A stretch of 64,000 bases of DNA from Circinella umbellata (Eukaryota > Mucoromycota > Mucoromycetes > Mucorales > Lichtheimiaceae). The stretch is taken from positions 496,001 through 560,000 of the forward strand of contig JAIWNF010000005.1 in NCBI GenBank assembly GCA_025093555.1, read 5' to 3'. Positions 12,242-23,092 of the stretch are shown piece after piece. Every line of letters starts with the position of its first letter. Position 1 is the first letter of the stretch. Position numbers and translations under genes: made by a program. The notes beneath the pieces are model-generated. The model was not told the origin of the DNA and did no database searches. It saw only the letters and a program-made list of their open reading frames with translations.

Positions 12242-13094
12242 ATGAGTCAAGGCGCTTCAAATAGTAAAGAAGTTACTTTACAATCTTGAAAAGAAAAAAG
12301 AAAGAAACCTATTATTAATAAGCTTTCATGGGGCTGGGTGGGTCAATTATTTATTTGTTTCATTAGATGAACGAATGCTTGCAGCATGTCGTAATGATCA
12401 AGATGATTTATTAAATGAAATTTTGAAAGGATCTGATATTGATGTGAATTTTTCGGATGCTATTGGTGACACAGCTTTGCATTATGCGTAAGTTATTTTT
12501 TTTTTTTAAAAAAAAGAGATACGTATTCTGTACGACAAAATTATATTTATCAAGTTGTTTTTATCACAAATAAGTGCATCCTTTGGATCACTGGAGTGTA
12601 TGGAAATATTAGTTAATTTGAAAGGAATTAATTTAAACGCAAGAAATCGAATTGAAAAAGATACTCCATTACATAAAGCAGTTCATTATCATGATGAAAA
12701 AGATATTGCTTTAGCTATGGTTGATTTATTATTAGAAGCAGGTGCAGATCCAAGGTAATAATTATAATAATAATACGTAAATAATAAGCACAATATATTT
12801 AGATAACTAACTAGTTTTTATAGAATTAAAAATAAAGGCCATATGACACCAGGGATGTTGGTTGAACCCAATGATGATGATATGAAAGAACTTTTTGATA
12901 ATGCATTAGCTGGATATGAAGTGGTAAAAAAAAACAAAAAAAGATCCAAGATGATAATAATAATTGATGGCGACAATAATAACCTTGAATTTATATTATA
13001 GATTGATTCGGATATTGCTGAAGATTATACACAAGATGATAATATGATGATGAATGATGATGTAAATGGGGAATATAATAGTGATGATGAATAA
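12242..13094 (+). CDS. Small ankyrin-repeat protein
   Basis: Five exons: 12242-12263, 12367-12487, 12575-12754, 12824-12923, 13002-13094; 171 residues. Exon phases join without a stop. Two ankyrin repeats are clear, with GDTALHYAASFGSLECMEIL followed by DTPLHKAVHYHDEKD and LLLEAGADPRIKNKGHMTP. The C-terminus is very acidic (Asp/Glu/Asn with a run of Met). The size and the DTPLHKAV/LLEAGADPR wording match the small fungal ankyrin proteins related to S. pombe SPAC105.02c. It is probably a soluble protein-protein adaptor with no catalytic motif. The start rests on a 22-nt first exon. If that exon is wrong, the in-frame Met at about 12376 would begin the protein eight residues later. Its 3' end faces the IES6-like gene, with 75 bp between the stops. 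Confidence 0.8.
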
Positions 13095-13168
13095 TAAAAA
13101 TAAAAGATAATAATAATAACAGTAATACCAAAATTACGCTATATATATATGTATATGTTGTATACTAC

Positions 13169-13766
13169 TTATTTAAGTACAACAGCAGCATTTCGACTAG
13201 CAAGATAAGCTTGAACATTAGGTACACTTAATGTACGAATGAATTGATAGATCTCTGAATTATGATATCTTAATCCAGTTTTTGGATCTGTATACTTTGC
13301 TACCAAACCTGTAACATCACAGTATTTCTTTTGTGGTAATACAGAAGGAGGACATTCAATATTTTGATCTATGATATATAAATGGTTGTTAACCCATTAC
13401 TACTACTGCTACTACTACTATTACGTCTTTATTATCATTAACTCTTCTTAGAGTATATATATATCTTACATGTTGGTACATCTAATGCTAATTCTTGTGT
13501 TCTTTCAGCAGCTAATATTTGTTTCAAGTTTTTTGACTTTTTTGGTGTTTTATAGTTACTGTTTTTGAATGGTTTATGAATCATAGATAAGTTTAATGGA
13601 CTTGGTCCTAACGGTTCTTCTTCAACTACATTGCTTTGTTGCTATATAAATGTTAAAAATTTGAAACGTGATCAGGGAGAAAGAAAATAGGGAGACAGAA
13701 TCATATACCTTGGCTTTTGCTGTAGAAGAATTATTAGATTTCTTACTAGACGATTTCTTTGGTGCC
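13169..13766 (-). CDS. IES6: INO80 complex subunit, IES6-like (YL1 C-terminal domain), 5' end unresolved
   Basis: Three exons are certain: complement(13169-13368, 13470-13641, 13709-13766). They encode 143 residues. The C-terminal exon has the YL1-C signature IECPPSVLPQKKYCDVTGL, then YTDPKTGLRYHNSEIY, ending AYLASRNAAVVLK. The upstream exons are Lys/Ser-rich (APKKSSSKKS) and contain NYKTPKKSKNLKQILAAER. This is the layout of fungal Ies6, a DNA- and nucleosome-binding subunit of the INO80 chromatin remodeller. The first exon must end two bases into a codon. I could not place it confidently between 13767 and the divergent RPT2 start at 14059, so the gene is listed as 5'-partial. Confidence 0.85.
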
Positions 13767-14058
13767 CTAATAAAATATTTAAATTTTAATAAACGTATAT
13801 ATACAATATATATAAAAAAAATTATAACATTTTATAATTATTATTATAAAAATTATTACATTTTTATTTGCGCATGTACTTTCTAACAATGTTTATTTGA
13901 AGTTACAGAGAGTATTAAGTAGAGTATATTGGGTATTTTATTCTTTTCGAGATTTTTATGCTCCGATTACTAGTTCATTCAAATTCAAAGCTGACGCGGC
14001 CTGGTTTTTTTTTCTTGCATACGCTTTTCTCTTTTTATCCAATTTATTAAAAAATAAT

Positions 14059-16128
14059 ATGGTAAGGATACACCTCATCAAAAAAAAACAAAAAAGAACA
14101 GTTCAATCCAATAGTTTATAATAATAATAATTTACAATCTTTTTATAATATTTAGGGTAATTCACAATCTGGACTTCCACGTGGAAACGATAAAAAGAAA
14201 GATAAAGTATGTCATTAATATTTTATGAAAAACAGAATAAAAATAAATTATTATAGATCCCGTGTTTTTTTTCTCATTCTTCTGTGTATTTCTCTTCCTC
14301 AATCTAATCAATGTTGTTTATTATTATTGTTTTAAATTAGGACAAAGACAAAAAGAAGAAATGGGAACCACCTGTCCCTACTCATGTCGGCAGAAGAAAG
14401 AAGAGAGGGCCTGACACGTCTTCTAAATTACCACAAGGTAAGAAACTTTTTTTTTATTTATTTTTACAAATTTCATCATACACAAAAACTTCATTATTTA
14501 TAATCAACTAAAAACAACAACCATAAAAAAAATACACATAGTTTTCCCCAATACGCGTTGCAGACTCAAGACATTGAAAATGGAACGTATTAAGGATTAT
14601 TTGCTTTTGGAAGAAGAATATGTTCAAAATCAAGAACAAATGAAACCTGCAGAAGAACGTGATCAAGAAGAACGAACGCGTGTAGATGATTTACGTGGTT
14701 CTCCTATGGCTGTAGGAACATTGGAAGAAATTATTGATGATGATCACGTAATTGTTTCTTCTTCTGTGGGTCCTGAATATTATGTCGCTGTAATGAGTTT
14801 TGTCGATAAAGATCAACTTGAACCTGGATGTAGTGTTCTTTTACATCATAAAACAATGGCTGTGGTTGGTGTATTAGCAGATGATACTGATCCAATGGTG
14901 AGCGTCATGAAATTGGAAAAGGCACCAACAGAATCTTATGCAGATATTGGTGGTCTTGAACAACAAATTCAAGAAATTAAGGTAATTTTTCTTTTTCTAG
15001 TCATGTATAAATAGAATGGGTTTGTGGGTATAGCTATTATGTTATGTTATGTTATGTTATGTTATGTTGTGTTTCTTTTATTCTTATCATTATAAATTGG
15101 ATATTTTATAGGAAGCTGTTGAATTACCATTGACACATCCAGAATTGTATGAAGAAATGGGTATTAAACCACCAAAAGGTGTTATTTTATATGGTGTTCC
15201 TGGTACCGGTAAGTACTATTTGCACAGAAAGAGAATACATATATCAATAAAAGGGAGGAAGAAAAAAATTCACTAAAAATTTAAATTATATATAAAATAT
15301 AATATAGGTAAAACATTATTAGCAAAGGCAGTAGCAAATCAAACAAGTGCAACATTTTTGCGTATTGTAGGTTCAGAATTGATTCAAAAATATCTTGGTG
15401 ATGGTCCAAAACTTGTACGTGAACTTTTCCGTGTAGCAGAAGAAAATGCTCCCGCCATTGTATTTATTGATGAAATTGATGCTGTTGGTACCAAACGTTA
15501 TGATTCTACGTCGGGTGGTGAACGAGAAATTCAACGTACTATGTTAGAATTATTGAATCAATTGGATGGTTTCGACTCAAGAGGTGATGTTAAAGTCATT
15601 ATGGCAACAAATAAGATTGATAGTTTGGATCCTGCTTTGATTCGTCCAGGTATAAATTAATTTGAGAGTGGGTTTATGTATTTAAGGGATTATTGTTATT
15701 ATGATGGAACGATCTTTTTTAATTTATTATTATTACAGGTCGTATTGACAGAAAGATTGAATTCCCATTACCCGATGTTAAGACCAAACGACGTATTTTC
15801 AACATTCACACTTCCCGCATGACTTTGGCAGATGATGTAGATTTGGAAGAATTTGTCATGTCCAAAGACGATTTATCTGGTGCTGATATTAAGGTAAAGC
15901 AATAATAACAACCATATTAAAAAAAATACTATTGTTATTATTAGAAATAAAAGGATGAACTCGTTGATTAATAACATATAATACAATTTATAGGCCATTT
16001 GCACAGAAGCCGGTTTATTGGCTTTACGTGAACGTCGTATGAAGGTTGTTGCAGAAGATTTCCGAAAAGCTCGTGAAAAAGTATTGTATAGAAAGAGTGA
16101 AGGAACACCAGAAGGCTTATATCTTTAA
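14059..16128 (+). CDS. RPT2: 26S proteasome regulatory subunit 4 (AAA ATPase Rpt2)
   Basis: Eight exons: 14059-14061, 14156-14206, 14341-14437, 14542-14981, 15112-15208, 15308-15649, 15739-15893, 15994-16128. They encode 439 residues, the usual Rpt2 length (440 in human). One of six ATPases of the 19S base, it unfolds substrates and opens the 20S gate. Visible motifs are an N-terminal MGNSQSG (Gly2 is the N-myristoylation site in the family), a Lys-rich linker, OB-type segment, Walker A GVPGTGKT, Walker B IVFIDEID, the second region of homology [17 protein letters not shown], and a C-terminal LYL, the HbYX motif that docks into the 20S alpha ring. The first exon is only the ATG and the intron begins at once with GTAAGG. 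The N-terminal homology requires this splice. The third residue of Walker A is Val where human has Pro and yeast Ala. Confidence 0.97.
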
Positions 16129-16276
16129 ACAAATCATCATCCCCCCCTCTCCCTCCCTCCTTCCCTCCCCTTCGCTTTTGTTTTTTCTTCTTCCTCTACT
16201 TTACTTTACATAAAAACCATACATTTACATATAAAAAGATATATATCATTTAATTTCTTTTTTTTTATAAAAAAAA

Positions 16277-17807
16277 TTATGCAGTATTTGAGGCAGTAGC
16301 AGTTTCATTCGGAAAGAATACTGAATTTGTATTATTCCATATTTTCTCGGCTAATTCATTTGGATCTTCTTCTCGTAATGAGGCAATAACATGTAATACC
16401 AAACTAACATAACATATATAATTCAGTTAGTATGTACTTTGCTTATTAATTATTATTATTAGAAAATAACCAAATAATGAAAGTATATATTCTTATATTA
16501 TCTTACCCTGTTGCACAAGGTTCACATCGATTTTTAACCATATAACCCATTTCAAACTTTTCTTTCTTTTTTGTTAATGGCATATAAAGCTCTTTTTCTT
16601 CTTTTGGAATATTATCCAAATACTTGTGTGATGCATGTGTAGGTCTGATTTCACACCAAGGAGCATCTATATATTCAATTTTTCAATATTTATACGTCAA
16701 TATCTTTTGTCCTTTTACTTTTCTGTATCACAAGTTTTATCCTTTACCTGTTTCAATCATCAATCGATCTGTAGGTATTTCCTTGACAACCTGCAAATTC
16801 TCTTCAGTTTTTAATGAGCAACCATTAACACCAATATATAAATCCAACTCAATCAACTTTTTCATTTCTTCTAAAGAACCAGTAAAAGAATGAACAACAC
16901 CGTGACGAAACCTGTGTCTATTGTCTTTGATCATATTATAAAAATCATCACCCGTATTACGGTTATGTAAAAACATGGGTAATTGAGTCTTTTCAGCAAG
17001 ATCAAATTGAACTTGGAAATACTTTTGTTGTGTTTCTTTTGGGCAAAAGTGTAAGCGATCATAATCTATTAAAAAGTCATTTATTGATATATGTGTGTGT
17101 GCGTCCCAGTTAGTTTGGTATATAAGAAAACGTAAGACATGTCAGTTGTGTATCAATATACAATACCTAATCCACATTCACCAATAGCAACTACATGGCT
17201 GCGGTTTTTATTAATAATATTCGATAGTTGATTTAAATAATCTTCTGGACCATCTTTATGTTCATCAAATTCAGTGCATCGAGTTGGGTGACAACCAACT
17301 GTAGAATATAGCATGTTATCTGAAATAGTGTTTACAATTCATATTTAATTTTAGTATATTTTGAATTTTTGATATCAATTATTATAAAGTTGTTTATTTT
17401 TAATACCTTCGTCATGCTTTTTGATTTCATCAATTGCTTCTTGTGAATCAGCAAGATTTGTACCTGTCAATATAAGCTTTTGTACACCTGCATCACGAGC
17501 TCGTTTCAGCACTAAATGCCAATCGTCTTCAAAAATAAAAATCCATTACTTTTTTTTTAATTGCTATATTTTGACGAAGTTTACAAATATACGTATATAA
17601 ATTGCTATTAATATTATATTTATTATTATTATTACCAGCATGAGCGTGCTTGCCACGATAGATCCCTCTGAACATGGGATCGGTCAAATTAGCACCAATA
17701 TCTATAAGTTTCCATTTTATTCGTTTTCTTGAAACATTTAGATCTAGCTTTTAATATGTATAATACAAAACACGACAAAGAAAAGGTGCCTAACCGATGA
17801 AACGCAT
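16277..17807 (-). CDS. TATDN1: TatD-family metal-dependent deoxyribonuclease
   Basis: Seven exons: complement(16277-16403, 16507-16666, 16748-17065, 17167-17319, 17407-17526, 17636-17701, 17795-17807); 318 residues, typical for TATDN1. The start MRFIDIGANLTD comes from a 13-nt first exon and recreates the family N-terminus. Family motifs in order are YRGKHAHA, TVGCHPTRC, AIGECGLDYDR, PMFLHNRN, VVHSFTG, IGVNGCS and IETDAPWCEI. In TatD enzymes the first-strand region usually reads D-x-H, with metal-binding His residues. Here that position is DIGANL, as in the eukaryotic TATDN1 branch. The family acts as a 3'-5' exonuclease/endonuclease on DNA. Yeast Tat-D has been linked to apoptotic DNA degradation. 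It is tail-to-tail with RPT2, with about 150 bp between the stops. Confidence 0.93.
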
Positions 17808-18729
17808 CACGCCAGATCTCATTTGTATATTTTAAAGGTTTGTTACAACAAAAAAAAACAGAACAGCTGCGGTTTAGAGAAAAGAAAGAGAACAAATTGA
17901 AACAAAAAAAAACTTTAATATACTTTCGTCAATGGTTACACAGAACTACATGGAAGCATGACACCCAATTTGCTTGACAACCCAAATAACATAGCCAAGG
18001 TAACTGAAAGCTTCATTGATATTGTTCAATTATTGAAAGTTATTTTTTTCCCAGCACGATGCCGTAGATGCGGTTAAAATACTACAACAAAGTATTGCGT
18101 ACATTAGTAGGTGATGACGATTAAAAAGATTGGTCCAAGTGCGTTGCTATATAAATATACATAATAAGGTGAAATATATAATAATCGAGTTGTATAAGAT
18201 AATATGCGCACTGTTTTTCTTCATAGGGGACAACAACCGAATATAGGATCTGTGCAACATATTTGACATCCCTACATTGTACAATAGCACATACGTAAGA
18301 CATTAATTCAACTTGCTATTCATTTCAGGGGTTTTTTTTTGACTCATCGAAGAAACAATTTCTGATTTATCAAAAAGTAACAGTTTGCATTTGTAATAAG
18401 CAATGTTCATTAAGTAAAAAATATATCAAAGTGGATCTGTACTTTGAGCTTCTATTCCCTCAATGAATATTCAGTATAAATGACTATTCATGCTTGTTCA
18501 TTTAATACGTAGTGATATATCATCGTACAACGTATTATATGTAAATAATATGTAAAAATGCTACATTTGCGAAAAACTATTCAAAATAATTATAATGTAA
18601 TAATAGCAAGTTAAATAGTACGATGATCAAAAGATGGCTTTAATGATATATAAAGATACCCGGGGAAATATTTTAGTCAAATAATAATAGAAGACCATAA
18701 ACATTATTACGTACGTATTTTTTTTCTGT
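17808..18729. other. Intergenic region
   Basis: This is the upstream region of the TatD gene and the 3' flank of the reductase gene, both on the minus strand. I see no additional coding exon. Confidence 0.5.
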
Positions 18730-20089
18730 TTACAAATCAGCAACCTTTACAACTTGTTTACCAAGATTCTTTCCTTGTAAAACATCAATTAAAGCTTGAG
18801 GAGTTTTTTCTATTCCATCTGCCAAACTCTCTTTATAGTTTAATTTTCCTTCAAGGAACCATTTTGTCACATCTTTTCTAAATTCATCTTCCATGTCACT
18901 ATGATCAGTGACAACAAATCCTGTAAATTGAACCCTTCTTTTGATAAGTTCCATGAGATTTGCTGGAGTTTCAGGATGGTCGGCATATTGAGAAATCATA
19001 CCACAACCAACAATTCTAATATTATATTTTTAAAAATTTTATTATTCATCAATATGATTGTTGAATTATTGGTCCAATAATAATAATTTAATAATACGTA
19101 GCCATACCTTGAATAATGATTAAGATGGTTAATAGCAGCTTCAAGTGTTTTACCACCCACATTATCATAATAAATATCAATTCCTTTTGGAGCTTGTTCT
19201 TCTAGTTTTGTATTGATATCATTTGTCTTGTAGTTGAAAGCATTATCAAAACCGAATTCTTTTAAAAATTCTACTTTCTCGTCGGAACCAGCGGAGCCTA
19301 TCACATTCATGCCATATGTTTTTCCCAGTTGACCTGCAAGTTGTCCTACACAAGATGCTGCAGCTGATACATATAATGTTTCATCCTTTTTGGGTTGTCC
19401 AAATTTAATGAGGCTATCGATATAACACAACAAAGATATATTCAACTTGTATATTAATTCATTTTTCTTCTTTTTCTTAGGATTCTAAATAATTATGACA
19501 TTACCCAACATAAGCAGTAAGACCTTTTTTTAAAAAACAATGCATATTATTGGTAATTTTTTTATTATTTCGTTATTGCGTAACACGATATTCCTCAATT
19601 CATCTGTACATAACTCTACCCTTCCTTATTCATCATTCTTCTTTTTTTTTAATTTTTACCTGGCATCCCAAGGAGTCCTAAATAATAGCTTGGTGGAAGG
19701 CCAGTTTCTTTTGGTTCATTACGTATCTTGTAGTCTTTGGTTGCATCTTCATTTACCAGTGAATATTCTTCAAATCTACCTTCACCAGAATAGACAAGGT
19801 CACCCACCTTAAATTGTGGATTATTGGATTTAATGACACTACTCATGGTACCACATAATAAAGGTTTACCAATCTCGAATGCAGAGTTATAAGATTTAAC
19901 ACTTGGATCACGCATACGTCCACGCATATATGAATCAATCGATAGTACTAATTGTTTTGTTATAAACTGTCCATTGGATAATTGTACATCCAAATCGAAT
20001 TCTGTATCTTGAGTAGTGATATGTTCACCAGCAACAGGAAGGTAACTGGTAGGTACTTTTTTAAAAATAACTTGAGTATTTTTAACCAT
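18730..20089 (-). CDS. NADPH-dependent alkenal/enone reductase (MDR, CurA/LTB4DH family)
   Basis: Four exons: complement(18730-19015, 19108-19413, 19505-19523, 19660-20089); 346 residues. The third block in coordinate order is a 19-nt micro-exon that supplies GLTAYVG, the conserved element at the start of the Rossmann domain. Typical zinc-independent medium-chain reductase motifs are SIDSYMRGRM, GLLGMPGLTAY, ETLYVSAAASCVGQLAGQLG, YDNVGGKTLEA and RIVGCGMISQY. The family reduces the C=C bond of alpha,beta-unsaturated aldehydes and ketones with NADPH, as in detoxification of lipid peroxidation products. In-frame ATGs upstream at 20161 and 20188 would add a Ser/Arg/Phe-rich leader that could be a mitochondrial presequence. 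I chose 20089 because MVKNTQVIFKKVP aligns with the family start. Confidence 0.9.
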
Positions 20090-20189
20090 TTCAGAGGTTG
20101 ATGTAAAAAAAGGAAAAGATGAAGAAGAAAGAAAACGGGAATGAAAAAGAGTTCTTTTCATCGGGCATATATATCGTTGTTTTTCCAAA

Positions 20190-21151
20190 AGAAACAGAGA
20201 GAACCCCCATTTGTTTTTAGCTAGTTGTTATGTTATATTGTATAGAAGGAATAAAAAATACACGTCTTCTTTAAGACAATTAGTCATCATTGACTTTTCT
20301 TTTTCGGGAACTAAACTTTAATAATAAAAGCTACTTGTTGTTTGTTAAATAAATAAGATGATGCTAGTACTATTGAAGTAGAAAATATAATGTCCAGTAT
20401 TTGTTGAGAATCCGATCATCCATTGATTTTTTTTAGACTTTGTCTGTATATAAATTTCTTTTTTAAATGATTAATCGCGTTACCCTAAACATGATAAAAC
20501 TATAAAAATCATGTATTGCAAATAAAATCCTAGTCATCACATCTGTATCCTGATTGATAAATATTCTATAACATATTTATTCTCCTAACAAGAAAAAGGT
20601 GATTGTGCAGACCTGTAACTTCCATTTTATTCATACTACAGATATCATATCATGTTTACTACTTTATGATGAAGAATAACCTGTGTTCTATATATAATTC
20701 TTTTTTACCATCAGGTAATGATTCCATATCAACTTTTTTTCTTCTTGTAACATAAAAAAAAGAGCTACATGTCAATAAGTTAAAAACCTGTTTCGTCTCA
20801 TCCTTCCTTAATTATGCTTATTTTAACTTCCGCTCTCGGCGGTCATGCAACAACCACTTTCCATTATTATAGTGTTTAGGGACAGAAAAAAAATATTATA
20901 TTCTTCGCTCCCCTTATTTTATATTTCTTTGTTGAAAAGAAAACACACGAAGCGTTTGTTTTAACCTAACAAATGTAAAAACTACAATAAAAACTCATTT
21001 ATGCTGTATTTTTTTTTGTAAATATATCTGTTTTATGAAAAGGATATAAACACCAAAGAGAAAGGTAGAGTAGTAAAAGGAAATGACCACCCCCAACATG
21101 GCAGAAAGGAATGCTGAATATATTAAAAAAAAGCATTCTAGTCAAGGTGAT

Positions 21152-21207
<56 letters not shown>

Positions 21208-22455
21208 GAAAAACATTTTCGAGACTTACTTTTGTTTCTGTCCTTGTTTTTGTTTTTTAAAATTTTATATAATCAGCATTGAAACTAACAGTGTAGGCCT
21301 ACAACCCATAATTCTATTCTATTTCATATGATTTATTATTCAAATACAACAACATAGTGTAATATTATTTCTTCTTTATTTTATATCTTTATACGATGTA
21401 CTTCAATCACACACTGAACGCTTCAATAGACTAAGACCAAGTCTATAATGGAGTTTCCTTTAGTTCAAGATTGATACAGTGAAGAGAAATTGAAAAGCGA
21501 GGAAAGAGTGAAAAGAAATTATTTTTTTATTTAACAAGCTCAGCTAGCTTTTTATGCTGCTGAGACTTGTACAGAAGTTCGCTACTTACGTTCTTGTAAC
21601 CAATATTATTTAGTCGGTACGTAACAGATTGGGACGCCTTTTCTTTTCTTCAACTATGGGTTACGATAGCTTCTATTTGGATGATGTGGGGAAGACGTAA
21701 GCATGACACAGCTAAAATTTCCTCCTGACATTCAATGCGTTTTTTTTTATATATTGATGCAACTGACTAATCCAACAGGTTTTTTTTTACTAAGATACTA
21801 TTACAAAAGAAAATAAAACATTGCTACAGTAATGCTTCTTCCATGATACATAAATTGTGAAGGAAAATGTCTTTGATTGAAGATCGGTTGTATTCATTTA
21901 ATCATTTGGTGATGCACCATTTCCGTTCGGAATATTAGAATAACATCTTTTTTTAATAAGCTTAGGCTATATTAATGATAGTGCTTTCTACTTAGTGATA
22001 TGGTATTTGGTTTATTGATAGGGTGGATAATGTTCTGATCGGGTAATACATTAAATAATACGTAGATATATCCTATATTTCTACAGTAATTATATCAACA
22101 TACACTGTATCCACCAAATACACCAAATTATCAATGAGATATGACCGATCTTCATTATTGAATTCATCACTGACAATCGCGTGCAGTTATAGTGTTTACA
22201 TGGGCTGAATTGATGATGTAGACCCCCCACATCACAATTTAGTTGTAACCAACCATTCAAAATGTTCCTTTTAACTTTGTAGTTGTCCCACAAGATCCTA
22301 CTCAAACTTTTTTTTTAAAAAAAGTATATGTATACAGAGGCAAATTGATTTGATTGAGTGATTGTTTGTCAATAGTGATGTAGTAAATTATGAGTGTATT
22401 TAAAGTGATGTAGTATGATAGTAGCCAAGAAGTTTAAAATAATAAACGAGTAATA
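20190..22455. other. Intergenic region
   Basis: No coding exon is recognised. It contains the 50-bp GT microsatellite listed separately, T-runs and TATATA tracts. It marks the transition from the conserved gene block to the transposon-rich island. Confidence 0.5.
21154..21203. repeat. (GT)25 microsatellite
   Basis: Twenty-five uninterrupted GT dinucleotides lie in intergenic DNA. Confidence 0.98.
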
Positions 22456-22631
22456 CAGTTGAACCCCGTTTTTTGCACAGGTGGGATTTGGCTTGAAAGT
22501 AGTGCGAAACCCGGGGGTGTGCAAAAAGTGGGGTCGAAAACATAGTAAAATTATAGTGGGATTTAGGCTGAGAGGCGTGCAAAAAGTGGGGGAGTGCAAA
22601 AACCGGGAGTGCAAAAAACGGGGTTCGACTG
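22456..22631. mobile_element. Pogo/Tigger-like MITE, 176 bp
   Basis: The ends are inverted repeats of about 23 bp with one mismatch. The left end is CAGTTGAACCCCGTTTTTT and the right end is GCAAAAAACGGGGTTCGACTG. The element is flanked by TA on each side (22454-22455 and 22632-22633), as expected for Tc1/mariner/pogo insertion. CAGT(T/C)GAACCCCG ends are characteristic of the pogo/Tigger branch. Internally it repeats the word GTGCAAAAA(G/C) several times, probably sub-terminal binding repeats. It has no coding capacity. Confidence 0.85.
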
Positions 22632-22639
22632 TACGTAAT

Positions 22640-23092
22640 ATGAATAAAAGAAATAAAAATGAGATATGTACTATATGATTATGGGGAGGATGCTAGAGAG
22701 CGGTCTTTTTTGTATATGTTAAAATTTTAGAAAGTTAATGCAAGAGTTTAAGTGGACAATAGGTTATTTTGTAGACAATTGAATAAAGAAATATGTATAT
22801 ATATAGGCGAAACAGGATACTAGTTACGTTCGGTACTGGTGGATTTTTTTTTTCGGGACGGTAAGATTTGATTGTGAATTTGTGACGGATAGATTATCGT
22901 TTCTTTTTTCTGTAAAAGTTAAAGCATAGCTCGGCATTTCTTGATAATATGTTCTATATTGTTATATTAGTGATCTGTTATACAGTAATACAGAAAAACT
23001 CATTGATACGTAAAAAAAGGAACAGCTTATTCTTATAGCAGTAGTATGAGAGTCCATATGTACATAAAATTTTTAAATGTATGCCCATGCTA
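22640..23092. other. Short intergenic stretch
   Basis: AT-rich DNA between the MITE and the 3' end of gene-family copy A. Nothing recognisable. Confidence 0.5.

Noticed and set aside
22610..22633. GGGGTTCGACTG resembling a tRNA T-loop (GGTTCGA)
   Set aside because: It is the right terminal repeat of the pogo-like MITE. No acceptor or anticodon stems can be formed around it.
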